A stretch of 64,000 nucleotides of DNA from an uncultured Lachnospiraceae bacterium (GTDB lineage Bacteria; Bacillota; Clostridia; Lachnospirales; Lachnospiraceae), in contig CAJOFQ010000005.1 in the NCBI GenBank assembly GCA_905233955.1, positions 110,630-174,629 of the forward strand. Reading direction: 5' to 3'. Shown here piece after piece: positions 45,652-54,258 of this stretch; positions within the stretch are counted from its first letter, which is position 1, and every line of letters starts with the position of its first letter. Both the position numbers and the translations under genes were made by a program. Under the pieces are notes generated by a model. That model ran no database searches and was not told the origin of the DNA. It saw only the letters and a program-made list of their open reading frames with translations.

Positions 45652-46227
45652 ATGGAACGACAGGAACTAAAGAGGGCGATAGAAGGGATTCTGTTTGCTA
45701 TGGGCGATTCTGTTGAGATTTCGCGCATTGCAGGAGCCTTGGATATAGAAGAAGAGCAGGTTTGTGAGATTGTCGGCAAGCTTTCAGATGAGTACGAAGC
45801 GGATGGCCGCGGTATCAGGATTCACCGTTTGGAGGATTCTTACCAGATGTGTACTTCACCTGATATCTATGAATATCTTATTCGTATTGCCAAGCAGCCT
45901 AAAAAAGCCCAGCTTACAGATGTGCTTTTAGAAACACTATCAATTGTTGCATATAAACAGCCGGTAACCAGGGCTGAAATTGAAAAGATCAGAGGAGTAT
46001 CCTGCGGACATGTTGTTTCCAGGCTCGTAGAATACGGGTTAGTGGAAGAGGTTGGCAGGATGGATGCTCCTGGCCGTCCTATTCTTTTTGGGACGACAGA
46101 GGAGTTTTTACGGGCGTTTGGAGTGACTTCATTGGAGGAGCTTCCGTCTTTAAATCCCATACAGGTAGAAGAGTTCAAGCTGCAGGCAGAGGCTGAAGCA
46201 GCCGAGGCACTTGATGTGGAGGTATAA
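45652..46227 (+). CDS. scpB: Segregation and condensation protein ScpB
   Basis: A 191-residue protein with two winged-helix domains that dimerises and binds ScpA. Marks are LKRAIEGILFAMGDSVEIS, SIVAYKQPVTRAEIEKIRG and GRPILFGTTEEFLRAFG. ATG 45652 is chosen because the conserved N-terminus starts there; a longer frame from 45607 lies within scpA. It is followed by a carboxyltransferase gene 2 nt after its stop, so chromosome-organisation genes and the decarboxylase operon may share a transcript. Confidence 0.96.
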   Translation: MERQELKRAIEGILFAMGDSVEISRIAGALDIEEEQVCEIVGKLSDEYEADGRGIRIHRLEDSYQMCTSPDIYEYLIRIAKQPKKAQLTDVLLETLSIVAYKQPVTRAEIEKIRGVSCGHVVSRLVEYGLVEEVGRMDAPGRPILFGTTEEFLRAFGVTSLEELPSLNPIQVEEFKLQAEAEAAEALDVEV

Positions 46228-46229
46228 AT

Positions 46230-47609
46230 ATGCTGGAAAAGGCGAGAGAAAAAATCGAAGCACTGGTCGATGACAACAGCTTTGTGGAAATTGGAGCGGA
46301 TGCTACAGCAATCGCTACCGATTACAATCCTGTAGCACCTCAGGAAGCTTCTGACGGTGTAATAACAGGACACGGGCTGGTGGATGGCAGTCTGACTTTT
46401 TTCTATGCTCAGGATGAAGATGTATTAGGCGGATCACTTGGTTCTGCCCACATACATAAGCTTAAGCACCTATATGACATGGCAATCAGGCTGGGAGCTC
46501 CGATAGTCGGCTTTATCAACAGCTCCGGGGTTCGTATTCAGGAATCCTTTGATGTTATGGAGAATATGGCTGAGCTGTGCCAGGTGTCACAGAAGGCATC
46601 AGGAAGGATCCCCCAGATACTTGGAATATTCGGAAGGTGCGCTGGAGTGCTTTCAGTTTTTGCGTCGATGCATGATTTTGTATATATGACGGACGATTCT
46701 CAGATGTTCCTGCAGTCACCTAATGCTCTGGATAGTGATGTTGATACTTCCACGGCGGATTATCAGTATCGTGTTGCAGGCAATGTAGATGAGATTGGCA
46801 GCGAGCTGGAAATGATATGGGCGATGCGTACTCTGCTGTCAACGCTTCCTGGATCCAACCGTGAGGGAGGATTCGTCACGGGCTGTATCGATGACCTTAA
46901 CAGGGGAGTGCTGGAGCTTGAGACCAAGAGATCGTCAATCAGTGATTTTTGCAAGGAGATTTCTGACGAGCACTTGTTTGTTCCGGTTAAAAAAGGCATT
47001 TATCCCGAGATGAGCTGCGGCTTTATCAGATTGGGAGGAGTTACGGTAGGCGTGATTGGCAACCAGGCCAGGGAAGAAGAGGAGTCTCCGGTTTTAAGTG
47101 CAGGTGGGGCTATGAAGGCAGCAAGGTTTGTAAGATTTTGCGATGCCTTTGATGTTCCGGTGCTTAGTCTGGTTAATGTCAGCGGATATGAGAAGTCTTT
47201 AGAATCGGAATCGGCTCTTCCTCAGGCAATGGCGCAGCTTACATCTGCATTTGCAGGGGCTTCCATTCCAAAGGTTACGCTCCTTCTTAAGGCAGCTAAG
47301 GGAAGTGCGTATCTTGCCATGAATCCCAGGCAGTTGGGAACTGATCTGGTTTATGCCTATCCGGATGTGGAAATGGAGGTCATGGATGCCAGGCTTGCAG
47401 CTCAGATTATAGCTGCTGATCTTCCGGGTGACCTTAATATGATAGCTAATGATTTCGCTGAAAAGAAATCAGGTGTCATGAATGCTGCCAGACATGGATA
47501 TATCAATAGAATTCTGCAGTTTGTTGACACTAGAAAATATCTGATAGACGCATTTGGAATACTCTACACCAAGCAGGTGGATCATCCGCGCAAGCATTCC
47601 AGTCTGTAA
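46230..47609 (+). CDS. Biotin-dependent carboxyltransferase, MmdA/PCCB (12S-like) type
   Basis: A 459-residue member of the acyl-CoA carboxyltransferase family (methylmalonyl-CoA decarboxylase alpha, PCCB, 12S of transcarboxylase). The N-terminal half shows GHGLVDGSLTFFYAQDEDVLGGSLG, and the C-terminal crotonase-like half shows FCDAFDVPVLSLVNVSGY and KGSAYLAMNPRQLGTDLVYAYP. It is shorter than usual MmdA (about 510) because the N-terminal helical region is missing. Its substrate may be methylmalonyl-CoA or another acyl-CoA. GGAGG precedes the ATG. It lies with the OadG-like, biotin carrier, beta-pump and OadA-like genes that follow. Confidence 0.88.
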   Translation: MLEKAREKIEALVDDNSFVEIGADATAIATDYNPVAPQEASDGVITGHGLVDGSLTFFYAQDEDVLGGSLGSAHIHKLKHLYDMAIRLGAPIVGFINSSGVRIQESFDVMENMAELCQVSQKASGRIPQILGIFGRCAGVLSVFASMHDFVYMTDDSQMFLQSPNALDSDVDTSTADYQYRVAGNVDEIGSELEMIWAMRTLLSTLPGSNREGGFVTGCIDDLNRGVLELETKRSSISDFCKEISDEHLFVPVKKGIYPEMSCGFIRLGGVTVGVIGNQAREEEESPVLSAGGAMKAARFVRFCDAFDVPVLSLVNVSGYEKSLESESALPQAMAQLTSAFAGASIPKVTLLLKAAKGSAYLAMNPRQLGTDLVYAYPDVEMEVMDARLAAQIIAADLPGDLNMIANDFAEKKSGVMNAARHGYINRILQFVDTRKYLIDAFGILYTKQVDHPRKHSSL

Positions 47610-47657
47610 CGAAAGTCAGGAACTGCTGATTAAAGAAGATTTGACAGGAGATTATAG

Positions 47658-47954
47658 ATGGTTGAACAGGCATTAATGAACACGATTATGGGTATAAGCA
47701 TAGTTTTTTCCATGCTTGCCCTGATCTCTGTATTGATATATTGCTTTCGGATCATACCTTATTTGACAGAACGGTTCACTAAAAAAGAGCCGCAGCAGCA
47801 GAAAACGGAACAGTTTATTGATATCAGGCTCCTGGTTCCTGAGCCTACGGAGGATGAACGACAGTTAGTTGCGGTTATTGCGGCTGCTATAGCTGCAAGT
47901 GAAGGTATTTCGACAGATGATTTTATTGTCAGGTCGATTCGGAGAAGATACTAA
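47658..47954 (+). CDS. OadG-family gamma subunit of Na+-pumping decarboxylase
   Basis: A 98-residue protein with one N-terminal membrane helix (about 12-32) and a polar C-terminus. MVEQALMNTIMGISIVFSML is typical of OadG/MmdD-type subunits, which link the carboxyltransferase to the membrane pump. The tail holds a basic-acidic stretch but no Zn-binding His cluster as in classical OadG, so it is closer to the MmdD/GcdD type. It sits between the carboxyltransferase and the biotin carrier gene. Confidence 0.85.
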   Translation: MVEQALMNTIMGISIVFSMLALISVLIYCFRIIPYLTERFTKKEPQQQKTEQFIDIRLLVPEPTEDERQLVAVIAAAIAASEGISTDDFIVRSIRRRY

Positions 47955-47979
47955 GTAGTAATTTAGGAGGAAATCGGAC

Positions 47980-48336
47980 ATGAAAGAGTACATCATCACA
48001 GTTAATGGCAAGAACTACGATGTAGTGGTGGAAGAGCGGGGCGGTGGATCAATAGTAAGCACTGCCACAACACCTCAGCCGGCTCCGGCTGTGGCGGATA
48101 CTTCCTCAGGTGATCAGGGTTCTATTCGTATTGAGGCCGGTGCGGCAGGCAAGGTGTTCAGGGTAGAAGCTCCTGTAGGTACAAAGGTTAATAAGGGACA
48201 GACAATAGTTGTACTTGAGGTAATGAAGATGGAGACTCCTGTAGTTGCTCCAAAGGATGGTACAATTGTCAGTGTAGAGGTATCCGAGGGACAGTCAGTT
48301 GATGCAGGTGCGCTGCTTGCTACCATGAACGGATGA
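47980..48336 (+). CDS. Biotin carboxyl carrier protein of decarboxylase
   Basis: A 118-residue biotin carrier (MmdC/GcdC type). A short N-terminal domain (EYIITVNGKNYDVVVEE) is followed by an Ala/Pro/Thr-rich hinge (about 30-48) and the biotinyl domain with VLEVMKMETPV, in which Lys of MKM is biotinylated (near residue 84). It ferries carboxybiotin between carboxyltransferase and the beta subunit. TTAGGAGGAAATC precedes the ATG. No separate biotin ligase gene is present in the window. Confidence 0.95.
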   Translation: MKEYIITVNGKNYDVVVEERGGGSIVSTATTPQPAPAVADTSSGDQGSIRIEAGAAGKVFRVEAPVGTKVNKGQTIVVLEVMKMETPVVAPKDGTIVSVEVSEGQSVDAGALLATMNG

Positions 48337-48346
48337 GGAATATAAG

Positions 48347-49495
48347 ATGAGTTATGTGACAGAGACCTTGTCGAATCTGATACATCAGACAGCTTTTTTC
48401 AATCTTACTGTAGGCAATTTTTTTATGATTGCTGTGGCGTGCTTCTTTCTTTATCTGGCTATTAAGTGGGATTTTGAACCGCTGCTTCTGGTTCCGATAG
48501 CATTTGGTATGTTATTGGTTAATATATATCCGGATATTATGATGTCTCCGGAAGAAAGCTCTAATGGCGTTGGAGGAATGCTGTATTATTTCTACACACT
48601 TGATGAGTGGTCGATTCTTCCTTCACTTATATTCATGGGTGTTGGAGCTATGACGGATTTCGGACCGCTTATAGCCAATCCGATAAGCTTCTTGTTGGGA
48701 GCTGCGGCACAGTTTGGTATCTTTTCCGCTTATCTTATTGCTATGGCCATAGGCTTTAACGATAAGGCTGCCGCTGCCATCTCAATTATTGGCGGAGCAG
48801 ATGGTCCTACTTCTATATTCCTGGCAGGTAAATTAGGTCAGGGAAATCTGATGGGGCCTATTGCTGTAGCGGCATATTCCTACATGTCACTGGTGCCTAT
48901 TATCCAGCCTCCTATTATGAAGCTGTTTACCACCAAAAAAGAGCGCGCAATTAAGATGGAGAACCTGCGGCCTGTATCCAAGCTTGAGAGGATTCTTTTT
49001 CCCATAGTGGTTACTATGGTAGTGTGCTTGATTCTTCCTACTACGGCACCCCTTGTAGGTATGCTGATGCTGGGGAATTTGTTCAGGGAATCAGGTGTTG
49101 TACGCCAGCTTTCCGAGACTGCCAGCAATGCTTTGATGTACATAGTTGTTATTTTGCTTGGTACATCGGTAGGTGCTTCCACCAGTGCAGAGGCTTTCCT
49201 TAATGTGGATACTCTTAAGATAGTCGGCTTGGGACTTGCGGCGTTCGCTTTTGGTACTTCTGCCGGAGTCTGGTTTGGCAAGCTGCTGTGCTTTTTGACG
49301 GGCGGCAAGATTAATCCCTTGATAGGGGCTGCAGGAGTTTCGGCAGTGCCCATGTCTGCAAGAGTAGCACAGAAGGTCGGAGCGGAGGAGGATCCCACCA
49401 ACTTCCTGTTGATGCACGCCATGGGACCTAATGTAGCAGGAGTTATCGGAACGGCTGTGGCCGCCGGTGTATTTATGGCCATTTTCGGCGTATAA
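48347..49495 (+). CDS. oadB: Na+-translocating decarboxylase beta subunit
   Basis: A 382-residue polytopic membrane protein that decarboxylates carboxybiotin and pumps Na+ out (OadB/MmdB/GcdB). The key motif GGADGPTSIFLAGKL near residues 148-162 includes the Asp of the Na+ site, and a second conserved region, NPLIGAAGVSAVPMSARV, lies near 325. About nine to eleven hydrophobic segments are visible. It lies directly after the biotin carrier gene (10 nt). This is the energy-coupling part of the cluster. Confidence 0.96.
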   Translation: MSYVTETLSNLIHQTAFFNLTVGNFFMIAVACFFLYLAIKWDFEPLLLVPIAFGMLLVNIYPDIMMSPEESSNGVGGMLYYFYTLDEWSILPSLIFMGVGAMTDFGPLIANPISFLLGAAAQFGIFSAYLIAMAIGFNDKAAAAISIIGGADGPTSIFLAGKLGQGNLMGPIAVAAYSYMSLVPIIQPPIMKLFTTKKERAIKMENLRPVSKLERILFPIVVTMVVCLILPTTAPLVGMLMLGNLFRESGVVRQLSETASNALMYIVVILLGTSVGASTSAEAFLNVDTLKIVGLGLAAFAFGTSAGVWFGKLLCFLTGGKINPLIGAAGVSAVPMSARVAQKVGAEEDPTNFLLMHAMGPNVAGVIGTAVAAGVFMAIFGV

Positions 49496-49537
49496 TAAAC
49501 AATATTTTGTTTTCCAGATGACGGAAGGAAATTAATT

Positions 49538-50938
49538 ATGGGAGTAAAAATTACAGAAACTGTCCTGAGGGATGCCCATCAATCACTTATCGCTACCAGA
49601 ATGACTACAGATCAGATGTTGGGGATCGTAGATAAAATGGACGAGGTTGGCTACCATGCTGTTGAATGCTGGGGTGGAGCTACCTTTGATGCGTGTCTTC
49701 GATTCTTAAAGGAAGATCCGTGGGAGAGACTTAGAAAATTAAGGGATGGATTTAAGAAGACCAAGCTGCAGATGCTTTTCCGCGGCCAGAATATTCTCGG
49801 ATACAAGCCTTATCCTGATGATGTGGTTGAGTATTTTGTAGAAAAATCCATCTCAAATGGTATAGATATTATTAGGATTTTTGACTGCCTGAACGATGTC
49901 AGAAATCTTGAAACCGCTGTAAAGGCCTGCAATCACGAAAAGGGTCACGCTCAGGTCGCCCTTTCATACACACTTGGTGATGCTTATACACTGGATTACT
50001 GGACGAGCATGGCCAAGCGTATTGAGGAAATGGGCGCTGATTCTATTTGTATTAAGGATATGGCCGGGCTTTTAGTGCCAAGAGAGGCATCAATTCTGGT
50101 CAAAGCATTGAAGGAAGCCACTTCACTTCCGATAGAGCTTCATACTCACTATACTTCAGGTGTGGCTTCCATGACCTACATGAAGGCAGTGGAGGCAGGC
50201 TGTGATATTATAGATACGGCCATGTCGCCCTTTGCACTTGGAACCAGCCAGCCTGCAACAGAGGTTATGGTGGAAGCATTCAGAGGAAGTGAGTTTGACA
50301 CCGGTCTGGATCAGCAAAAGCTGGCTGAAATAGCCGATTATTTTGCACCGCTGCGCCAGGAGGCTTTGGACAGCGGACTGCTGGATCCCAAGGTATTGGG
50401 AGTTAATATCAAGACCCTTTTGTACCAGGTTCCAGGAGGAATGCTTTCAAATCTTTTATCCCAGCTCAAGGAGCAGGGCAAGGAGGACAAGCTTACAGAG
50501 GTTCTTGAGGAAGTCCCGAGAGTTCGTAAGGATCTGGGTGAGCCTCCTTTGGTTACACCTTCATCACAGATTGTGGGAACCCAGGCAGTGTTTAATGTGC
50601 TGATGGGAGAGCGCTATAAGGTTGCTACACAAGAGACAAAGGATATTCTCCTTGGCAAATACGGTCAGACAGTTAAGCCCTTTAATCCTGAAATCGTTGA
50701 TCTGGTATTGGGAGATGACAAAGACAAAGCCATTAGCTGCAGGCCGGCGGATCTTTTAAATCCCGGTCTCAAGCAGTTTGAGTCAGAGATGAGTCAGTGG
50801 AAGCAGCAGGATGAGGATGTACTTTCCTATGCTTTATTCCCTCAGGTGGCAAAGGAGTTTTTCAATTACCGCCAGACAAGACAGACAGGGGTGGATATTG
50901 ACAAGGCTGACACCAAGAATGTAGCATACCCTGTATAG
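49538..50938 (+). CDS. oadA: OadA/PycB-type (5S-like) carboxyltransferase
   Basis: A 466-residue TIM-barrel carboxyltransferase (alpha subunit of oxaloacetate decarboxylase, pyruvate carboxylase B or 5S transcarboxylase). The start KITETVLRDAHQSLIATRM gives the metal-binding Asp; CIKDMAGLL holds the carbamylated Lys region and ELHTHYTSG the metal His pair. The C-terminus ends after the conserved PYC-OADA domain, with no fused biotin domain, so the separate carrier at 47980 should serve it. Together with the upstream 12S-like protein it gives both transcarboxylase half-reactions. Confidence 0.94.
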   Translation: MGVKITETVLRDAHQSLIATRMTTDQMLGIVDKMDEVGYHAVECWGGATFDACLRFLKEDPWERLRKLRDGFKKTKLQMLFRGQNILGYKPYPDDVVEYFVEKSISNGIDIIRIFDCLNDVRNLETAVKACNHEKGHAQVALSYTLGDAYTLDYWTSMAKRIEEMGADSICIKDMAGLLVPREASILVKALKEATSLPIELHTHYTSGVASMTYMKAVEAGCDIIDTAMSPFALGTSQPATEVMVEAFRGSEFDTGLDQQKLAEIADYFAPLRQEALDSGLLDPKVLGVNIKTLLYQVPGGMLSNLLSQLKEQGKEDKLTEVLEEVPRVRKDLGEPPLVTPSSQIVGTQAVFNVLMGERYKVATQETKDILLGKYGQTVKPFNPEIVDLVLGDDKDKAISCRPADLLNPGLKQFESEMSQWKQQDEDVLSYALFPQVAKEFFNYRQTRQTGVDIDKADTKNVAYPV

Positions 50939-51015
50939 ACTTTTGTTCGTTATGCGGATGATATTTCCGATAATGATAGATGAAAATGTATTTTTTCAAG
51001 AGGAGGAGTAGAGTA

Positions 51016-52218
51016 ATGAAAAAAATGAAGCAGGTTTTTAGTGTTGCGATGGCCTTTGCTCTAATGGCTGTCAGTGTAACAGGCTGTGGCGGGTCTACAG
51101 GATCCACCGGTGGAGACGGAGGAGATTCAGGATCTTCTGAGGATACATTTTACATTGGTGGTATTGGACCTACAACGGGTGCGGCAGCAATTTATGGTTC
51201 ATGCGTAATGAATGCTGCACAGATCGCTGTTGACGAGATCAATGAGAACGGCGGCGTAAATGGCTACAAGCTGGCATATCGTTTTGAAGATGATGTTAAT
51301 GATGCCGAGAAATCCGTTAACGCCTACAATTCACTCAAGGACTGGGGTATGCAGATACTGATGGGAACAGTTACCACCACTCCCTGTATCGCGGTTGTTA
51401 CTGAGACTGCTGCCGATGGCATGTTCCAGATTACACCTTCAGCTTCATCAACAGATGTAATTGATGGCAATGACAATGTATATCAGGTATGCTTTACAGA
51501 TCCTAACCAGGGAACTGCTTCCGCCGATTATATCGCCGGTGATGCTATAACTGATGTATCAAAGGTTGCAGTAATCTATGACAGCTCAAGCGTATATTCT
51601 ACAGGTATTCATGATACCTTTGTAAGCGAGGCGGAGAATGTTGGGCTTGAGGTTGTTTCTGATACAGCATTTACTGCTGATACCAATACAGATTTTAATA
51701 CACAGCTTCAGAAGGCTCAGGAGGCAGGTGCCGAGCTTGTATTTTTACCGATCTACTATCAGGAGGCTTCAATCATACTTCAGCAGGCCAAGGCTATGAG
51801 CTTCGATCCCATATTCTTCGGCGTAGACGGAATGGATGGAATCCTTACTCTGGAGGGATTTGATACATCACTTGCTGAGGGTGTTATGCTGCTTACACCT
51901 TTCTCAGCAGATGCCTCAGATGAGACAACCCAGAATTTTGTATCAAAATATCAGGAAGCATATAACGAGATTCCTAACCAGTTTGGTGCTGACGCTTATG
52001 ACGCTATCTACATCATAAAGCAGGCTCTGGAGGCGGCTGACGCTACTCCGGATATGAGTGCCGAGGATTTGGGTGCTGCACTCTGCGAGCAGATGTCTTC
52101 TCTGGTATTTGACGGAGGAATTACAGGGGATTCAATGCAGTGGGATGAGAACGGCGCTGTTAACAAGGCTCCTAAGGCTGTAATTATCGAAAATGGTGCA
52201 TACACATCAATGGATTAA
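51016..52218 (+). CDS. livJ: Branched-chain amino acid ABC transporter substrate-binding lipoprotein
   Basis: A 400-residue periplasmic-binding-type lipoprotein. The signal peptide with lipobox SVTGC puts the lipidated cysteine at residue 24, followed by a Gly/Ser-rich spacer. The mature part shows the type I fold: IGGIGPTTGAAAIYGSCVMNAAQIAVDEIN and NPFEDDVNDAEKSVNA-like DDVNDAEKSVNAYNSL. It captures branched-chain amino acids or related ligands for LivHMGF. ATG 51016 is set by AGGAGGAG and the signal peptide; an ATG at 50980 would precede it without need. A terminator-like hairpin follows. Confidence 0.94.
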   Translation: MKKMKQVFSVAMAFALMAVSVTGCGGSTGSTGGDGGDSGSSEDTFYIGGIGPTTGAAAIYGSCVMNAAQIAVDEINENGGVNGYKLAYRFEDDVNDAEKSVNAYNSLKDWGMQILMGTVTTTPCIAVVTETAADGMFQITPSASSTDVIDGNDNVYQVCFTDPNQGTASADYIAGDAITDVSKVAVIYDSSSVYSTGIHDTFVSEAENVGLEVVSDTAFTADTNTDFNTQLQKAQEAGAELVFLPIYYQEASIILQQAKAMSFDPIFFGVDGMDGILTLEGFDTSLAEGVMLLTPFSADASDETTQNFVSKYQEAYNEIPNQFGADAYDAIYIIKQALEAADATPDMSAEDLGAALCEQMSSLVFDGGITGDSMQWDENGAVNKAPKAVIIENGAYTSMD

Positions 52219-52232
52219 AGAAGATGGACGGC

Positions 52233-52264
52233 AAGGGGGTACTTTAATTAGTATCCCCTTTTTT
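52233..52264 (+). terminator. Terminator/attenuator between livJ and livH
   Basis: AAGGGGgTACT (52233-52243), short loop, AGTAtCCCCTT (52250-52260) then TTTTC. It probably lowers permease expression relative to the binding protein. Confidence 0.8.
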
Positions 52265-52288
52265 CTATAATGATGCGAGGATTATGAT

Positions 52289-53170
52289 ATGAGTTTTGTT
52301 TCCTATCTGATTGCCGGCATTAGTCTTGGCAGTATATACGCTATTATGGCTCTGGGCTATACTATGGTATACGGTATCGCTAAGATGCTGAATTTTGCCC
52401 ATGGCGATGTAATTATGGTTGGCAGTTATGTAGTGTTCTATGGTGTTAACAGTTATGGATTACCACCAGTGGTTTCTATTGTGATATCCGTAATATTATG
52501 TACGATATTGGGAGTGGTTATAGAAAAGGTCGCTTACAAACCTCTTAGAAAGGCTGCCAGTCTGGCAGTTCTTATTACGGCGATAGGTGTCAGCTACCTG
52601 TTGGAGAATCTTGCGCTGCTGTTTTTCGGTTCGGATTCAAAAGCATTTCCTGATGTCCTGGGTTTTCCTACCATTTCACTGGCAGGAGGAAAGCTATCAA
52701 TTCCGGGTATGACAATTTTTACCATCGTGGTTTGTATTATAATAATGGTGGGGCTGATGATCTTTATTAAGCGTACCAGAGCCGGACAGGCAATGCTTGC
52801 CGTATCTGAGGACAAGGACGCCGCCGCACTTATGGGTGTGAATGTTAATGGTACCATATCCCTTACATTTGCTATAGGTTCGGGTCTTGCTGCAATAGCA
52901 GGCGTATTGCTGTGCAGTCAATATCATGTGTTGAATCCTTATACAGGAGCTCTCCCGGGTATTAAGGCATTTACGGCTGCTGTATTTGGAGGCATCGGTT
53001 CTATTCCGGGAGCCTTTGTTGGAGGGCTTTTACTGGGAATAATCGAGGATTTATCCAGCGCATATATTTCTTCTCAGCTTGCTAATGCAATAGTTTTTGC
53101 AGTATTGATAATTGTGCTTCTGGTAAAGCCTACAGGTTTATTTGGACATCAGATAAGGGAAAAGGTATAG
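52289..53170 (+). CDS. livH: Branched-chain amino acid ABC transporter permease LivH
   Basis: A 293-residue membrane protein with about eight hydrophobic segments. GISLGSIYAIMALGYTMVYGIAKMLNFAHGD at the N-terminus is the LivH hallmark, and IPGAFVGGLLLGIIEDL near the C-terminus is typical. It forms the pore with LivM. The Glu-Ala-Gly coupling loop is seen in the MAVSEDKDAAALMG region. It lies after the attenuator; the livM gene follows after 9 nt. Confidence 0.96.
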   Translation: MSFVSYLIAGISLGSIYAIMALGYTMVYGIAKMLNFAHGDVIMVGSYVVFYGVNSYGLPPVVSIVISVILCTILGVVIEKVAYKPLRKAASLAVLITAIGVSYLLENLALLFFGSDSKAFPDVLGFPTISLAGGKLSIPGMTIFTIVVCIIIMVGLMIFIKRTRAGQAMLAVSEDKDAAALMGVNVNGTISLTFAIGSGLAAIAGVLLCSQYHVLNPYTGALPGIKAFTAAVFGGIGSIPGAFVGGLLLGIIEDLSSAYISSQLANAIVFAVLIIVLLVKPTGLFGHQIREKV

Positions 53171-53179
53171 GGAAAACAA

Positions 53180-54244
53180 ATGAAAATGAGTTTGTCAAAA
53201 TTTTCAAAATCTACAGTTAATATGATTCAGACCTTGCTTGGTTTGGCATTGACATATATTGTAATTACAATTGTTTCCATGACAGGCAATCTGTCCCATT
53301 CCATGACTAATATTCTGGCTCAGCTTTGCATATACGCTATAATAGCAGTAGGGCTTAACCTGTGCGTGGGATTTTTAGGAGAGCTTTCGTTAGGACATGC
53401 CGGATTTATGTCTGTTGGAGCTTTTGTATCAGCTACATTTACCCATGCTGCAGCTGATGCTATTCCTTCAATTTATGCCAGGTTCTTTATAGCAATGATT
53501 CTGGGGGTACTGGCAGCATCTCTTGCTGGTTTTCTAATTGGTATTCCGGTTCTCAGGTTGAATGGTGACTATCTGGCAATTGTAACCTTGGCCTTTGGAG
53601 AGATCATAAAAGGACTTTTGAATGTATTTTATGTTGGAAAGGATGATAACGGCCTGCATATGTCATTTGTCCAGGACAATTCCAAGGATTTGGGAGAAAA
53701 CGGCAAAATGATAATTAACGGCGCAAAGGGCATTATGGGAACTCCTCATGTGACTACATTTACCATTAGTATGGCACTGCTTATGATATGTCTGGTGGTG
53801 GTTACATTTCTGGTTGATTCCAGAACAGGAAGGGCCATCCAGGCTATTCGTGACAACAGGATTGCGGCGGAATCAATTGGGATAGATATTACCAAATACA
53901 AGATGATTGGCTTTGTGATTTCTGCGGGAATTGCAGGAATAGCCGGAGTGTTGTATTCACATTATCTGTCAACTACTACAGCGTCAAAATTTGATTTTAA
54001 CATGTCCATTCTGATTCTGGTATTCGTAGTGCTGGGGGGCTTGGGTAATTTCAGAGGATCTATTCTGGCAGCCGTGATCCTGACATTATTGCCTGAGCTA
54101 TTAAGAGGGCTTTCAAATTATCGAATGCTGATTTATTCAATACTCTTAATCGGGCTTATGTTGTTCAACTGGGCTCCGGCAGCAATCGAGTGGAGAGCAA
54201 GGTATGCTCCGAAGCTTTTAAAACTGTTTCGTAAAGATAAGTGA
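53180..54244 (+). CDS. livM: Branched-chain amino acid ABC transporter permease LivM
   Basis: A 354-residue permease with about ten hydrophobic segments. GLNLCVGFLGELSLGHAGFM and RLNGDYLAIVTLAFGEI are family hallmarks, and AIRDNRIAAESIGIDITKYK is the ATPase-coupling region. It forms a heterodimer with LivH. A GTG at 54241 overlaps its last codons, but the actual livG start is probably a little downstream, so coupling is likely. A basic tail ends the protein. Confidence 0.96.
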   Translation: MKMSLSKFSKSTVNMIQTLLGLALTYIVITIVSMTGNLSHSMTNILAQLCIYAIIAVGLNLCVGFLGELSLGHAGFMSVGAFVSATFTHAAADAIPSIYARFFIAMILGVLAASLAGFLIGIPVLRLNGDYLAIVTLAFGEIIKGLLNVFYVGKDDNGLHMSFVQDNSKDLGENGKMIINGAKGIMGTPHVTTFTISMALLMICLVVVTFLVDSRTGRAIQAIRDNRIAAESIGIDITKYKMIGFVISAGIAGIAGVLYSHYLSTTTASKFDFNMSILILVFVVLGGLGNFRGSILAAVILTLLPELLRGLSNYRMLIYSILLIGLMLFNWAPAAIEWRARYAPKLLKLFRKDK

Positions 54245-54258
54245 TCAGAGGATCAGTG

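Noticed and set aside
48880..49482. 200-codon minus-strand frame in the beta-subunit gene
   Set aside because: It is a shadow of a well-conserved membrane protein gene and shows no membrane or domain features of its own.
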